DNA of 38,792 nt from Rhizobium ecuadorense. GTDB taxonomy: Bacteria; Pseudomonadota; Alphaproteobacteria; Rhizobiales; Rhizobiaceae. Shown here piece after piece: positions 1-9,159 of this stretch (the stretch's first letter is position 1; every line of letters starts with the position of its first letter). The notes under the pieces are model-generated. The model saw only the letters and a list, made by a program, of their open reading frames with translations. It was not told the origin of the DNA and did not search any database. The stretch is from contig NZ_LFIO01000512.1 of the NCBI RefSeq assembly GCF_001187535.1, positions 1 through 38,792 of the forward strand, given 5' to 3'. Both the position numbers and the translations under genes were made by a program.

Positions 1-1
1 C

Positions 2-49
2 TGGGTGCCGCCGCAGGGCGGCGAGGGGCCGGTCTATCCGAATATGTGA
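2..49 (+). CDS. C-terminal tail of a gene cut by the window edge
   Basis: An open frame enters from the left edge and ends at TGA 47-49. It reads W-V-P-P-Q-G-G-E-G-P-V-Y-P-N-M, which looks like a natural coding end. Only 15 residues are visible, so I assign no family. It could also be a chance open frame. Confidence 0.3.
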   Translation, partial: WVPPQGGEGPVYPNM

Positions 50-496
50 GGCGGAGCGGCACGGTTATCTTATCGTCAGAACGCACACCCAATGGCGACT
101 ACGCGGAGGTAATATGATTGCGGATCTGGAACTAGCCAAACGCGAGGCCCATGAACGTCCTATTTCTGCAACGCATTTTAGTCTTTGCTGTTCAATGATC
201 GGCAGGGCAGGACTAAAATACCCTCTCATGAAAAGAGTGCTTTTGTCTGTTCGACGGTTTGCTCGCTGTGGTCGCAAACGTGTTAATCCGTGAGTTGCGC
301 CTCGATTTCGGGCCAACGGGAAATGGAATTTTCCGCGATTAAAGCTCAGGTCGGCGCTGCTCGACGAGCTATTCGTGAGCGAAATTGGCATCTAGTTACG
401 ATCGCGCTATGTGGCCGGAATTAGCTATCCGGCCGCATCGTCGCCCGGCGTCATCGCTAGCGCCTGCGAGCGCCCAGATTGACGCCAATATGCATC
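50..496. other. Intergenic stretch with one hairpin, no convincing gene
   Basis: No reading frame here has a good start, a ribosome site and coding-like composition. A 7-bp perfect inverted repeat (GGCCGGA at 413-419, TCCGGCC at 428-434, 8-nt loop) lies about 65 bp past the stop of the leftward LacI gene. It could help end that transcript, but no U-tract follows on the minus strand. The rest is featureless to me and may include decayed sequence. Confidence 0.4.
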
Positions 497-1483
497 CTAA
501 GCGGACTGCCTGATCTTAATCTGAAACGGCAATATGATTTTTGCCGCCTCCTCAGGCTGCCCCTGAGGAGCCTCGATTAATCGAGCTATTGCAGGACCAT
601 AATCGAATGCAGGAACGGTTACGGTTGACAGCCAAGGAGCCAACCAGTCGTTTAGACGATTGTCATCGAACCCCATCAGTATGACATCGTCGGGGACGGC
701 AAGCCCTAACTCAAGTGCCGCACGATGGACACCATAAGCGATCATATCGTTGCCGCAAAAAATGGAGAGACGCCTTTTGCTTTTTGAAAGCAACTTCCGC
801 CCCTGTTCGTAGCCGGCCTCCATAGTGTACGCAGCCTCGACCCTCTTGACTGGACCTCTGTCGCCTAGACCAGCAATGAAACCATCAAGCCGCTCGCTGC
901 TTCCTGAATAATTTTTCGGACCGTGGATCGCCACGCAGTTCACATAACCACGCTCCGCAAAATATTGGCCGACTGCCATGCCCGCAGCAAAATTGTCGAC
1001 GCCCACATAGGGAGCAACTATTCCCTCGGCCGGACGACGATTTACGAAGATTATGTTCTTTTGTCTGGAGCACAGTTCGCGCAACCGTGGGGTGTCAATC
1101 GCGCCTTGTAAAACGATGGCCTGGGCTCGCAGCCCCTGCGCATCCGCGAGCAGACGATCCTGCTGCTCAGCATTTTCCGCCGCATTTGCCAGAACCATCG
1201 AAAGGCCTGACGACTTCAGAGAATTCTCCAGAGATGCGGCAACGTCAGCTGTAAAATGGTTCGACGCATCTGGCACGAGCATCACCACAACGCTGCTTCG
1301 AGCAAGACGGAGAGACCTTCCGATCTCCGAAGGAGTATAGCCAAGAATCTCCGCCGCTTTCTTAACGCTTTCAATTGTGTGAGGGGCAACCGCATCGGCT
1401 TTGCCACCAAAGTATCGTGACACGGTTGCCGTAGACACGCCCGACAGGCGCGCGACGTCTCTAACAGTAGGCGGCTTGGTCAT
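497..1483 (-). CDS. LacI-family repressor, paralog 1
   Basis: This is a 328-residue LacI/GalR repressor. The N-terminal helix-turn-helix reads T-V-R-D-V-A-R-L-S-G-V-S-T-A-T-V-S-R-Y-F, followed by a hinge and a periplasmic-binding-protein-like sensor domain (about residues 60-325). I place the start at ATG 1483, not at the upstream ATG 1561, because the protein then begins M-T-K-P-P-T, matching the start and length of its paralog at 5521-6507. The two are identical at roughly two thirds of positions, including most of the DNA-reading helix. The gene is divergent from the D-glutamate cyclase gene, with twin operators between them. It probably represses that promoter and the one at about 3.3 kb. 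The effector is unknown, probably a sugar or sugar derivative. Confidence 0.9.
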   Translation of the reverse strand: MTKPPTVRDVARLSGVSTATVSRYFGGKADAVAPHTIESVKKAAEILGYTPSEIGRSLRLARSSVVVMLVPDASNHFTADVAASLENSLKSSGLSMVLANAAENAEQQDRLLADAQGLRAQAIVLQGAIDTPRLRELCSRQKNIIFVNRRPAEGIVAPYVGVDNFAAGMAVGQYFAERGYVNCVAIHGPKNYSGSSERLDGFIAGLGDRGPVKRVEAAYTMEAGYEQGRKLLSKSKRRLSIFCGNDMIAYGVHRAALELGLAVPDDVILMGFDDNRLNDWLAPWLSTVTVPAFDYGPAIARLIEAPQGQPEEAAKIILPFQIKIRQSA

Positions 1484-1720
1484 CGCTAAAAACTCATATG
1501 ACTTCTTCTGGCATCCGCTCTGTCGAAGCGAAAGTCTGATCGCGTCGTCAGCAAAGGGCACCCTTCATTGCGAACAGCAGGTCGTCAAGCAATTTCAGCC
1601 GTTTGTCGCTGAACGGCGATTGTCAATTAAACGCCGGGAAATTGTCGAAGTCAGTTAAGGGATTGGAGGTTCGCAAGTTTCGGTATGCGAATCCCAGCCA
1701 TCGACCAACATGAGCGCTGA

Positions 1721-1766
1721 TGTAATCGTTGACATCGCTACAAATACGTCGTTGTATACGTTAACA
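1721..1766 (+). promoter_or_regulatory. Promoter with twin LacI operators (site A)
   Basis: Two 14-bp imperfect palindromes centred on CG, TGTAATCGTTGACA (1721-1734) and TGTATACGTTAACA (1753-1766), start 32 bp apart. The first contains a -35 box TTGACA (1729-1734) and the second contains a -10-like TGTATA (1753-1758), with an 18-bp spacer. Bound repressor would cover both promoter elements. The same pair at the same spacing recurs at 3282-3327. The rest of the 1484-1863 gap holds no gene that I can see. Confidence 0.75.
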
Positions 1767-1863
1767 TCGGCGTCGACGATAGAACGACGTCCAGATGTAG
1801 CGGCAATGTCTATACAGAAAACCAAAACCCTTAGTTGTCCACTCAGCCTTACCGGGAGCCACT

Positions 1864-2931
1864 ATGCTTGATCTGCAAAACGCCAAGGGTCAGAATATCG
1901 CCCTGACGATCGAAAACTTCATGACGCTCGATCTTACTGGTGTGGGCCTTATAGGGAAGATCTATAAGGCGTTGCAATCGCGTCAGCCTGGGCCTGCCTG
2001 CATGGATGCGGCCAACCTGATCGTTGACGTCGTTCGCGAAAATCGTGGCCCGATCGTAATTGCGACCGGCTTTCCTGAAGGCGGCGGCGTCCCGGAAACC
2101 GACGGCCCTGTAGGCGCAGCGCTCCTCGCGCGCGCGCTCTTCCTCGGGCTAGGCGTCGAGACCGTGATCCTGACCGATGACAATTGGGTCGGCATGATGG
2201 AGGGGACTTGTCGAGGCGCCGGACTTGCGCCGCTCTCATTCCCCGACGACGGCCAAATCAGGCCGGTCGACTTCGTCCGACCGGTTTATATTCGCAGCGT
2301 CCCCAAAGATACGGCCGGGTGCAAGGTCATCACAGATCAGCTTCTCGAGGTGACAAAACCTTCATTGGTGATATCGATCGAGCGGCCTGGGCAAAACGAC
2401 AAAAGCCTTTACCATGGACTCGGCGGACGTCCGCTCGACAATCTTGTCGCAGATCTCGACCAGTTTTTCTTAAGTGCCAAGAAGCGCAAGATTCCCTTCA
2501 TTGCGATCGGGGATGGCGGCAACGAACTGGGCATGGGGCTGATCGCTGAAGATCTCAAGAACTTTTCGCCCAAAGCCAAGGATAGCGGACATCCCGGGCG
2601 TGGCGGCGTTGCCGCGGCGACCGCGGCGGATCACCTCATCGTTTCCAATGTCTCAAACTGGGGAGCAACCGGGTTGATCGCCGCGCTTTCCGCGCTTTTG
2701 GAGAAACCGTCAATCTTTCACGACGGCGCTTTGGAACGCAGATGCATAGAGCAGTGTGTCTCGTTCGGGGGTGTCGACGGCATGTTCATGGGACCGGAGC
2801 CGGCTGTTGACGGCATTTCTGCCCGGGAGTGGGAAGGGCTCGTTAATGCGCTGCGCAACACGCTTGACCGATTGGCCGGGCGGGTCATCGGATGGAAAGG
2901 TGACAGTGGGGACTGGCGTCAATTGAAGTGA
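1864..2931 (+). CDS. D-glutamate cyclase (DUF4392 family)
   Basis: This 355-residue protein matches the DUF4392 family, whose mitochondrial member DGLUCY converts D-glutamate to 5-oxo-D-proline. Family-like glycine-rich motifs are visible: G-F-P-E-G-G-G-V-P-E-T-D-G-P near residue 69, G-L-G-G-R-P near 186, I-G-D-G-G-N-E-L-G-M-G near 218, and S-N-V-S-N-W-G-A-T-G near 260. There is no signal peptide, so it should be cytoplasmic. A GGGAG ribosome site precedes ATG 1864. It has its own twin-operator promoter. A 5-oxoprolinase set (pxpA, pxpBC) lies downstream in the same putative regulon and could take its product on to glutamate. Bacterial DUF4392 proteins are little studied, so the substrate is taken from the family. 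Confidence 0.8.
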   Translation: MLDLQNAKGQNIALTIENFMTLDLTGVGLIGKIYKALQSRQPGPACMDAANLIVDVVRENRGPIVIATGFPEGGGVPETDGPVGAALLARALFLGLGVETVILTDDNWVGMMEGTCRGAGLAPLSFPDDGQIRPVDFVRPVYIRSVPKDTAGCKVITDQLLEVTKPSLVISIERPGQNDKSLYHGLGGRPLDNLVADLDQFFLSAKKRKIPFIAIGDGGNELGMGLIAEDLKNFSPKAKDSGHPGRGGVAAATAADHLIVSNVSNWGATGLIAALSALLEKPSIFHDGALERRCIEQCVSFGGVDGMFMGPEPAVDGISAREWEGLVNALRNTLDRLAGRVIGWKGDSGDWRQLK

Positions 2932-3281
2932 CGAAGCATCCGACGGCTCGCCGACTGACGGCATACAGCCGCGGAAGCTCCAACCTTCAAGCTTGACTGT
3001 GAGCGCCGGATAATTACCGATCGCGATGATCTCATCGCGCTCGGATTGGCGACGGGGACGATCCATGATTGCCTCGACATTTTGCCCGCGCCTACAAGGG
3101 CTGAGTCTTGCTTGACAGAATCATTCCTTCAGCAAGGATCTATCGGAAACTGCCGGCTTGTAAGCGTTCGATAAAAGCGAATGCTGCTAGCCGGCTGCGC
3201 AGGGCATCTCCACCTCTCTACTATCATTTATCCTTCCTTTGATAGGGAAACGACGCCGATAGAATCCGGCGTCAACGAAAA

Positions 3282-3327
3282 TGTAATCGTTGACATCGTG
3301 TTTTTTGTGATGTTGTATACGTTAACA
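3282..3327 (+). promoter_or_regulatory. Promoter with twin LacI operators (site B)
   Basis: TGTAATCGTTGACA (3282-3295) and TGTATACGTTAACA (3314-3327) are exact copies of site A with the same 32-bp offset. TTGACA at 3290-3295 serves as -35 and TGTATA at 3314-3319 as -10. It lies about 90 bp ahead of the oxidoreductase gene. The rest of the 2932-3417 gap holds no gene I would defend. Confidence 0.75.
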
Positions 3328-3417
3328 TCGCGAAATGGCGATCGAGCCCGACGGCTCGCAGGGTTCTGGAAAACAGGGTGCCGGCACATGCGCCGACCCT
3401 CCTTTGGAGGCTTATCA

Positions 3418-4581
3418 GTGAAGAAGTTGAACGTTGCGCTCATCGGCACCGGCTTTATGGGCAAGGCCCATTCGATCGCCACCGCGGTCGTGCCGATCCT
3501 GTTCGGTTCCCCGGTCGAAATCGAGCGCAAGGTGGTCGTCGATATCGACGAGGAACTGGCTCAGAACGCCGCCAAGCAGTACGGCTTTGCCGAATACGCG
3601 ACCGACTGGCGCGATGTCGTCTCGCGCCCCGACATCGATATCGTCGACATCTGCACCCCCAACAGCACCCATGCCGAGATTGCCATTGCCGCGGCCAAGG
3701 CGGGCAAGCACATCATGTGCGAAAAGCCGATGTCGATGACGGTGGCCGAGGCCGAGGCGATGCTGGCGGCAGCCAACGAGACCGGCGTGGTGACGATGGT
3801 ATCCTACAACTACCGCCACACGCCCGCCCTGCAGATGGCCAAGCGCCTGATCGACGAGGGCCGCATCGGCGACATCCTGACCTTCCGCGGCTATTACCTC
3901 CAGGATTGGGGCGCCGATCCGGATAAGCCGCTTTCCTGGCGCTTCAACAAGGCGCTGGCGGGTTCCGGCACGCTTGGCGACATCGGCACCCATGTGATCG
4001 ATGCCGCACGCCTGCTCGTCGGCGAATTCGACCAGGTGAACGCCATCGTCAAGACCTTCATCCCGGAACGGCCGCTGCCGGCCGGTCGCTTCTTCGGTCC
4101 GAGCGGGGCGGCCTCCTCGGAAAAGGGCAAGGTCGACGTCGACGACACCGCGCTGACGATGATCAAGTTTGCAGGCGGGGCGCACGGCACGATCGAAGTG
4201 ACGCGCAATTCCTGGGGCCATCATAACCAGCTCGGCTTCGAGATCCATGGAACCCGCGGCTCGATCGCCTTCGATTACCAGCGCCTCAATGAGCTGCGGG
4301 TCGCCTTTGCCGACGATCCGGCGGATGCCTTCGGCTTCCGCACCATCTATTCCGGCCCGAACCAGCCCTTCGGCGACAAGCTGTGGCCGGTGGCCGGCAT
4401 GGGGCAGGGCTACATCGATATCAAATCGATCGAATGGTACAACTTCCTGCAGGCCATCGCCGAGAACAAGCCGGCCTCGCCTGACTTCAGGGACGGCGTG
4501 CAGATCGAGCGCATCGCCGAAGCCATTCTCGTCTCCGGGCAGAACGGCGCCTGGGAAACCATCAAGCAATCTGCCGCCTGA
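3418..4581 (+). CDS. Gfo/Idh/MocA sugar oxidoreductase, levoglucosan-dehydrogenase-like
   Basis: This is a 387-residue NAD(P)-dependent sugar oxidoreductase. It has an N-terminal Rossmann fold (A-L-I-G-T-G-F-M-G-K-A-H), the family E-K-P motif with its catalytic lysine near residue 104, and a C-terminal alpha/beta catalytic domain with G-D-I-G-T-H-V-I-D. I chose GTG 3418 because GGAGG (3406-3410) sits 7 bp upstream and the Rossmann strand starts straight after; an ATG at 3181 would add an unrelated leader containing the operators. The stretches Y-L-Q-D-W-G-A-D-P, L-S-W-R-F and F-I-P-E-R-P-L resemble what I recall of Arthrobacter-type levoglucosan dehydrogenase, which oxidises C3 of an anhydrosugar. 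The next gene encodes a fitting elimination or hydration partner. The substrate remains unproven. Confidence 0.85.
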   Translation: MKKLNVALIGTGFMGKAHSIATAVVPILFGSPVEIERKVVVDIDEELAQNAAKQYGFAEYATDWRDVVSRPDIDIVDICTPNSTHAEIAIAAAKAGKHIMCEKPMSMTVAEAEAMLAAANETGVVTMVSYNYRHTPALQMAKRLIDEGRIGDILTFRGYYLQDWGADPDKPLSWRFNKALAGSGTLGDIGTHVIDAARLLVGEFDQVNAIVKTFIPERPLPAGRFFGPSGAASSEKGKVDVDDTALTMIKFAGGAHGTIEVTRNSWGHHNQLGFEIHGTRGSIAFDYQRLNELRVAFADDPADAFGFRTIYSGPNQPFGDKLWPVAGMGQGYIDIKSIEWYNFLQAIAENKPASPDFRDGVQIERIAEAILVSGQNGAWETIKQSAA

Positions 4582-4592
4582 AGGAGCCTTCG

Positions 4593-5450
4593 ATGACCAT
4601 CAAGCTCGCAATGCACACCTGGCCCTATGCAAGCAACCCGACCTGGCTGCCGGCCTATACGCTTGAGGAAACCATCCGTCGCGTCAAGAAGATCGGCTAT
4701 GACGCCATCGAGATCGGCGCGGCCAGCCCGCATGTCTTTCCGCCGACCCTGAGCCCGCAACGGCGCAAGGATCTCGGCCAGATGCTGAAGGACTACGAGC
4801 TCGAGCTGGCCGCCATGCTGCCGGCCCATGGCGGCGGCCCCGGCAACAACGTCGCATCGCCGATCCCCGAAGAGCGCCGCTGGGCGATCGACCATTACAA
4901 GGACATGGTCCATCTCACCGCCGACTGGGGCGGCAAGCGGCTGATCTGCTTGCCGGGCTGGTACATCTTCGGCACCACCTACCGCCAGGCATGGGACTGG
5001 GCGGCACAGGCGATCGGCGAGATCGCCCGCTTCGCCCAGGACTTCGGCGTCGAGATCGTCATCGAGCCGACCCCGGAAGACAGCAACATCGTCAATACCT
5101 GCGACAATACCATCGACATGATGAAGGATGTCGGCGAGCCGAACGTGCGTCTGATGTTCGACAGCCATCACGTCATCACCGAGAAGGAAGTGATGAGCGA
5201 CTACGTCTATGCCATGGGCAAGGATCTGGTCCATATCCACGCATCCGACAACAACCGCCTGCCGCCGGGCATGGGACGGGGGGACTTTCCAGCCCTCATC
5301 GAGGCCCTCGCCGAAACAGGATTCGACGGCTACCTCTCGATGGAGTGCGGCTTCCACCAGCGCGGCATCGAACCGGACTGGGTCGCACGCGTCTCACTCG
5401 AATACCTCAAACCAATCGTCGATGCGGCCAACGCTAAAAATCGACGGTAA
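4593..5450 (+). CDS. Sugar phosphate isomerase/epimerase-like TIM barrel protein
   Basis: This 285-residue protein belongs to the xylose-isomerase-like TIM barrel (AP endonuclease 2) superfamily. Likely metal ligands are the acidic residue in V-I-E-P-T, the aspartate in F-D-S-H-H, the histidine in H-I-H-A-S-D-N-N-R, and the glutamate in S-M-E-C-G-F. AAGGAG lies just before ATG 4593, and the gap to the preceding oxidoreductase is 11 bp. Family members act as isomerases, epimerases, or as lyases and hydratases on 3-keto sugars. Pairing with a Gfo/Idh/MocA enzyme is typical of inositol, rhizopine and levoglucosan pathways. I infer that it handles the keto product of the previous enzyme. Confidence 0.8.
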   Translation: MTIKLAMHTWPYASNPTWLPAYTLEETIRRVKKIGYDAIEIGAASPHVFPPTLSPQRRKDLGQMLKDYELELAAMLPAHGGGPGNNVASPIPEERRWAIDHYKDMVHLTADWGGKRLICLPGWYIFGTTYRQAWDWAAQAIGEIARFAQDFGVEIVIEPTPEDSNIVNTCDNTIDMMKDVGEPNVRLMFDSHHVITEKEVMSDYVYAMGKDLVHIHASDNNRLPPGMGRGDFPALIEALAETGFDGYLSMECGFHQRGIEPDWVARVSLEYLKPIVDAANAKNRR

Positions 5451-5452
5451 AA

Positions 5453-5466
5453 TGTAATCGTTAACA
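5453..5466 (+). promoter_or_regulatory. Single LacI operator before the second lacI (site C)
   Basis: TGTAATCGTTAACA is a 14-bp CG-centred palindrome that is a hybrid of the two half-operators at sites A and B. It lies 55 bp before the second LacI start, which suggests autoregulation or local control of the transporter operon. Only one copy is present here. Confidence 0.65.
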
Positions 5467-5520
5467 CCGGCAGTCGTACATCAGAATGATGCGCGTGCCC
5501 GACCATCTAGGTAAGCATTG

Positions 5521-6507
5521 ATGTCAAAGCCCCCCACGATCAGGGATGTCGCACGTTTGTCGGGTGTTTCGACTGCGACCGTCTCGCGATATTTCTCGGG
5601 AAAGGCAGATTCGGTCTCTCCTCATAAGATCGAAAGCGTTCGTAGGGCGGCCAAGTCCTTGGGCTATACCCCGTCGGAGATCGGCCGCTCGCTTCGCCTT
5701 GCTCAAAGTCGCGTGGTCATGATGCTGGTGCCCGACGCGACCAACCACTTCACGGCCGATATCGCCGTGTCGGTGGAAAGCGCGCTCAAAGAGATTGGTC
5801 TGTCGATGGTTCTCGCCAATACCGGCGAGAACGCGATCCAGCAGGACCGGCTTCTTGCCGACGCGCTGGGGCTGAGAGCGCGCGCAATCGTTCTTCAGGG
5901 AGCGATCGATACGCCGAAATTACGTGAACTGGCCGCACGGCAGAACAATCTGATCTTCGTCAACCGGCGCCCGGCTCAAGGAATTCTCGCGCCCTATGTC
6001 GGGATCGACAACTTCCAGGCCGGCTTGGCGGTCGGGCGCCATTTCGTCGAGCGCGGTTATACCAACTGCGTGGCGATCCACGGTCCGCGACATTATTCGG
6101 GCAGCACCGCACGACTGGACGGCTTCCTCGCCGGGATCGGGAAGGATGCCAAAGTTCTCCAGTTCGAGAGCGCCTATACCATGCAAGCCGGCTACGACTG
6201 TGCGTCGCGCCTGCTCGAAGCCGAGCCCAAGAAATACTCGATATTCTGCGCCAACGACATGATCGCCTATGGCGTCTATCGGGCAGCCCTCGAGAGAAGG
6301 ATGCAAGTGCCTGAGGATCTGGTGGTTTGCGGCTTTGACGATAATCGCCTGAACGAATGGTTGGCACCCTGGCTTACGACAGTGAAGGTTCCGGCCTTGG
6401 ACTTCGGCCCGGCCATTGCCGAACTGATTACCAAGCCGCGTCCCGATGACGAGCAGATCAAGAACATCATTCTGCCGTTCACACTGCAGCTCCGACAATC
6501 GGCGTGA
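5521..6507 (+). CDS. LacI-family repressor, paralog 2
   Basis: This 328-residue LacI/GalR repressor has the N-terminal helix-turn-helix T-I-R-D-V-A-R-L-S-G-V-S-T-A-T-V-S and a sugar-binding-like effector domain. ATG 5521 is preferred over TTG 5518; AGGTAAG lies upstream. It is the close paralog of the leftward gene at 497-1483, and the recognition helix (S-T-A-T-V-S-R-Y) is identical, so both should bind the same operator. The effector pockets differ more, which suggests that two related ligands feed into one regulon. It sits just ahead of the ABC transporter genes and behind the oxidoreductase pair. Confidence 0.9.
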   Translation: MSKPPTIRDVARLSGVSTATVSRYFSGKADSVSPHKIESVRRAAKSLGYTPSEIGRSLRLAQSRVVMMLVPDATNHFTADIAVSVESALKEIGLSMVLANTGENAIQQDRLLADALGLRARAIVLQGAIDTPKLRELAARQNNLIFVNRRPAQGILAPYVGIDNFQAGLAVGRHFVERGYTNCVAIHGPRHYSGSTARLDGFLAGIGKDAKVLQFESAYTMQAGYDCASRLLEAEPKKYSIFCANDMIAYGVYRAALERRMQVPEDLVVCGFDDNRLNEWLAPWLTTVKVPALDFGPAIAELITKPRPDDEQIKNIILPFTLQLRQSA

Positions 6508-6593
6508 TCACTAGCCGTCCTTATAGGAGGAGGACGGTCCGGACAATTCTGGGTGCTTCCGGACGCTCGATCAAGAAACAGGGGAATAACGAC

Positions 6594-7532
6594 ATGAAGC
6601 GAATGATCCTTGGAACAGCGATGATGGCGCTTGCGGCATCTGCCGCGCATGCCGGTGATATCGGCGTGACCATTTCCCACTCCGACTCGAACCTGGCGGT
6701 TCTGGTGCAGGGCATTAAGGACGAGGCAGCCAAACTGAAGCAGCCGCTGCAGATCGAATTTGCCGAGGGCGACGTCAACCGGCAGCTGTCGCAGGTTCAA
6801 AACTTCATTGCCGCCAAGGTCGATGCGATCATCGTCAACACGGTGGAAACGTCGGCCACGCCGACGATGACGAAGATGGCGGCGGATGCCGGCATTCCGC
6901 TGGTTTACGTCAACAACACGCCGAGCGACGTCAAGGAGCTCGGGCCGAAGGCGGCGTTTGTCGGTTCCGACGAACATGTTGCCGGCATGCTGCAGGCGGA
7001 GGAAGTCTGCCGTGTCCTGAAGGAGGCCAAGAAGACCGACGAGGCCGGCATCCTGATCATCCAGGGCGTGCTGGCGAACGAGACGGCCGTGTTGCGCAGC
7101 AAGGCGGTTCATGACGTCGCGGCCAAGCCGGAATGCAACTTCATGAAGATCATCGACGAGCAGTCTGCCAACTGGGATCCGGTCAAGGCGCAGGACCTGA
7201 TGACCAACTGGATCACCGCCGGCTACAAGCCGGTGGCGGTGCTGGCCAACAACGACGAAATGGCCATCGGCGCCGTCAACTCGCTGAAGGCGGCCGGCTG
7301 GGACATGAAGGATGTCGTCATTGCCGGTGTCGACGCCACCAAGGAAGCGATGCATTACATGCAAAACGGTGATCTCGACGTCACCGTCTTCCAGGACGCA
7401 CTCGGACAGGGCGCCGGCTCGGTGGATGCCGCCGTCAAGCTTGCCAAGGGCGAGAAAGTCGAATCCCCGATGTGGATCCCCTACGAGCTGGTCAATCCGG
7501 CCAACGTCGAGAAATACCTCGCCAAGAACTGA
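6594..7532 (+). CDS. ABC transporter sugar-binding protein (ribose/rhizopine type)
   Basis: This is a 312-residue periplasmic binding protein of the CUT2 (RbsB-like) class. A Sec signal peptide covers about residues 1-20 (M-K-R-M-I-L-G then A-S-A-A-H-A), followed by a type I sugar-binding fold: [24 protein letters not shown] and G-V-D-A-T. I used ATG 6594 with AGGGG upstream, because it starts at the signal peptide. A short inverted repeat (CCGTCCT 6515-6521, AGGACGG 6531-6537) lies in the leader. It captures the substrate for the ATPase and permease that follow. The ligand cannot be read from the sequence; rhizopine, inositol and anhydrosugars are possible. Confidence 0.9.
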   Translation: MKRMILGTAMMALAASAAHAGDIGVTISHSDSNLAVLVQGIKDEAAKLKQPLQIEFAEGDVNRQLSQVQNFIAAKVDAIIVNTVETSATPTMTKMAADAGIPLVYVNNTPSDVKELGPKAAFVGSDEHVAGMLQAEEVCRVLKEAKKTDEAGILIIQGVLANETAVLRSKAVHDVAAKPECNFMKIIDEQSANWDPVKAQDLMTNWITAGYKPVAVLANNDEMAIGAVNSLKAAGWDMKDVVIAGVDATKEAMHYMQNGDLDVTVFQDALGQGAGSVDAAVKLAKGEKVESPMWIPYELVNPANVEKYLAKN

Positions 7533-7543
7533 TCGCCGCCCGA

Positions 7544-7575
7544 CTTCGGATGTGCCCGCAAAGACACATCCGAAG
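7544..7575 (+). promoter_or_regulatory. 11-bp perfect stem-loop between binding protein and ATPase
   Basis: CTTCGGATGTG (7544-7554) pairs exactly with CACATCCGAAG (7565-7575) around a 10-nt loop. There is no U-tract, so it is probably not a full terminator. Such hairpins after binding-protein genes usually protect the upstream mRNA or damp transcription into the membrane components. Confidence 0.7.
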
Positions 7576-7614
7576 CCGGAACCTCTATGCATAGAAAGCA
7601 GAAGGTCTGCCACG

Positions 7615-9159
7615 ATGCCGAATATCTCACCATCGACCGTCAAGGCGGTCCGGGAAAGCGGCGCTGTTCCGACAGCCGAATATCTCCTGGAGGTCAAAGA
7701 TGTCCGCAAGGAATTTGCCGGAAACGTTGCGCTGGATGACGTCTCCTTCCGCCTGAGACGCGGCACGGTTCATGCCCTTATGGGCGAAAACGGCGCGGGC
7801 AAGTCCACGCTGATGAAGATCATTGCCGGCATCTACACGCCGGACGCAGGAGAGTTTTTCTTAAACGGCCTTCCCATTCGGCTCAGCAGTCCGCTCGACG
7901 CCCTCGACAACGGCATCGCCATGATTCATCAGGAGCTCAATCTGATGAACCATATGACGATTGCGGAAAACATCTGGATCCGGCGTGAACCAAAGAACCG
8001 TTTTGGTCTCGTCGATCACAAGGAACTGCACAGCCGCACCTACAGGCTTTTCGAAGAATTGGGCATTGATCTCGACCCCGACCAAAGGGTCGGTCTGCTT
8101 TCGGTTGCCAGCCGTCAGATGGTCGAGATTGCCAAGGCGGTTTCCTATGAATCGGATGTCCTGATCATGGACGAGCCTACCTCCGCGCTCACCGAACGCG
8201 AGGTCGAGCATCTTTTCCGTATCATCAGGACGCTGAAGGAGCGGGGAAAAGGCATCATCTATATCACCCACAAGATGAACGAGCTTTTCGAGATCTCCGA
8301 CGAGGTGTCGATTTTCCGCGACGGCAAACACATCGCGACCAAGGCTGCGCAAGACCTGACCCGTGAAGAAGTCATCCGCATGATGGTGGGGCGCGAGATC
8401 TCGCAGATGTTTCCCAAGGTGGAGGCTAAAATCGGCGACGTCGCGCTCAGCGTCCGCGATCTAGGTCTCAAAGGTATCTTCCAGGACGTCTCGTTCGACC
8501 TTCATGCCGGCGAGATTCTCGGGATCGCCGGGCTTGTCGGCGCCGGTCGCTCCAACATTGCTGAAACGCTTTTTGGTGTGACACCGGCGACATCAGGTAC
8601 GATCGAGATCAGAGGCAAGTCCGTCAACGTCAGTTCTCCCGCCGTCGCCATGGAAAACGGGATGGCCTTCCTCACCGAAGACCGGAAGGAATCCGGCTGC
8701 TTCCTGCTGCTGGACATTCAACAGAACATGCAGATGGCCGCCCTCCATGGCGGGTATGTGCGTCGCGGCTTCGTCGAGCAGAAGCGGCTGTCGCAGGACT
8801 GCGAGGCGATGACGACATCGCTGAGGGTCAAGACCCCCGGCATGGGCGAAAAGATACTGAACCTCTCCGGCGGCAATCAGCAGAAGGTGCTAATCGGCCG
8901 CTGGCTGCTGACAAAGCCGAGCGTCCTCATCCTCGATGAACCCACGCGCGGTATCGACGTCGGCGCCAAGGCCGAGATCCACCGCATGATTTCCACGCTC
9001 GCCTCCGAAGGCGTGGCCGTCATCATGATTTCCTCGGAACTGCCCGAGATCCTCGGAATGAGTGACCGGGTCATGACCATCCGGCAAGGACGCGTGTCCG
9101 GCATCCTCGATCGGGCTGAGGCCGATCAAGTCAAGATCATGGAGCTCGCAGCACAATGA
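7615..9159 (+). CDS. ABC sugar importer ATPase, double domain (CUT2)
   Basis: This 514-residue protein has two tandem ATPase domains, as in RbsA/MglA. Domain 1 has Walker [10 protein letters not shown] and Walker [11 protein letters not shown]. Domain 2 has the degenerate Walker A usual for the family (G-L-V-G-A-G-R-S), signature L-S-G-G-N-Q-Q-K and Walker [16 protein letters not shown] 7615 is the sensible start; an open frame running back into the previous gene is an artefact. Its stop overlaps the permease start by 4 bp. It powers uptake by the binding protein and permease beside it. Confidence 0.93.
   Translation: MPNISPSTVKAVRESGAVPTAEYLLEVKDVRKEFAGNVALDDVSFRLRRGTVHALMGENGAGKSTLMKIIAGIYTPDAGEFFLNGLPIRLSSPLDALDNGIAMIHQELNLMNHMTIAENIWIRREPKNRFGLVDHKELHSRTYRLFEELGIDLDPDQRVGLLSVASRQMVEIAKAVSYESDVLIMDEPTSALTEREVEHLFRIIRTLKERGKGIIYITHKMNELFEISDEVSIFRDGKHIATKAAQDLTREEVIRMMVGREISQMFPKVEAKIGDVALSVRDLGLKGIFQDVSFDLHAGEILGIAGLVGAGRSNIAETLFGVTPATSGTIEIRGKSVNVSSPAVAMENGMAFLTEDRKESGCFLLLDIQQNMQMAALHGGYVRRGFVEQKRLSQDCEAMTTSLRVKTPGMGEKILNLSGGNQQKVLIGRWLLTKPSVLILDEPTRGIDVGAKAEIHRMISTLASEGVAVIMISSELPEILGMSDRVMTIRQGRVSGILDRAEADQVKIMELAAQ

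Noticed and set aside
65..391. Open frame of 108 codons on the minus strand
   Set aside because: Low-complexity start, no ribosome site and no recognisable family; it lies in a region that looks non-coding.
413..434. Hairpin as a terminator for the leftward lacI
   Set aside because: The stem is good but there is no U-tract on the minus strand, so I list it only within the gap.
2710..3066. Minus-strand frame (118 codons) over the end of the cyclase gene
   Set aside because: Its first 45 or so residues look faintly protein-like, but it overlaps a solid gene and has no family match; at most a remnant.
3415..4569. Long antisense open frame (384 codons) over the oxidoreductase gene
   Set aside because: It mirrors a high-GC gene with clear family motifs on the plus strand; the antisense product is repetitive in H, D and G and matches nothing.
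6276..7766. Long antisense open frame (496 codons) over lacI-2 and the binding-protein gene
   Set aside because: It crosses three real genes and their spacers, and is a GC-driven shadow.
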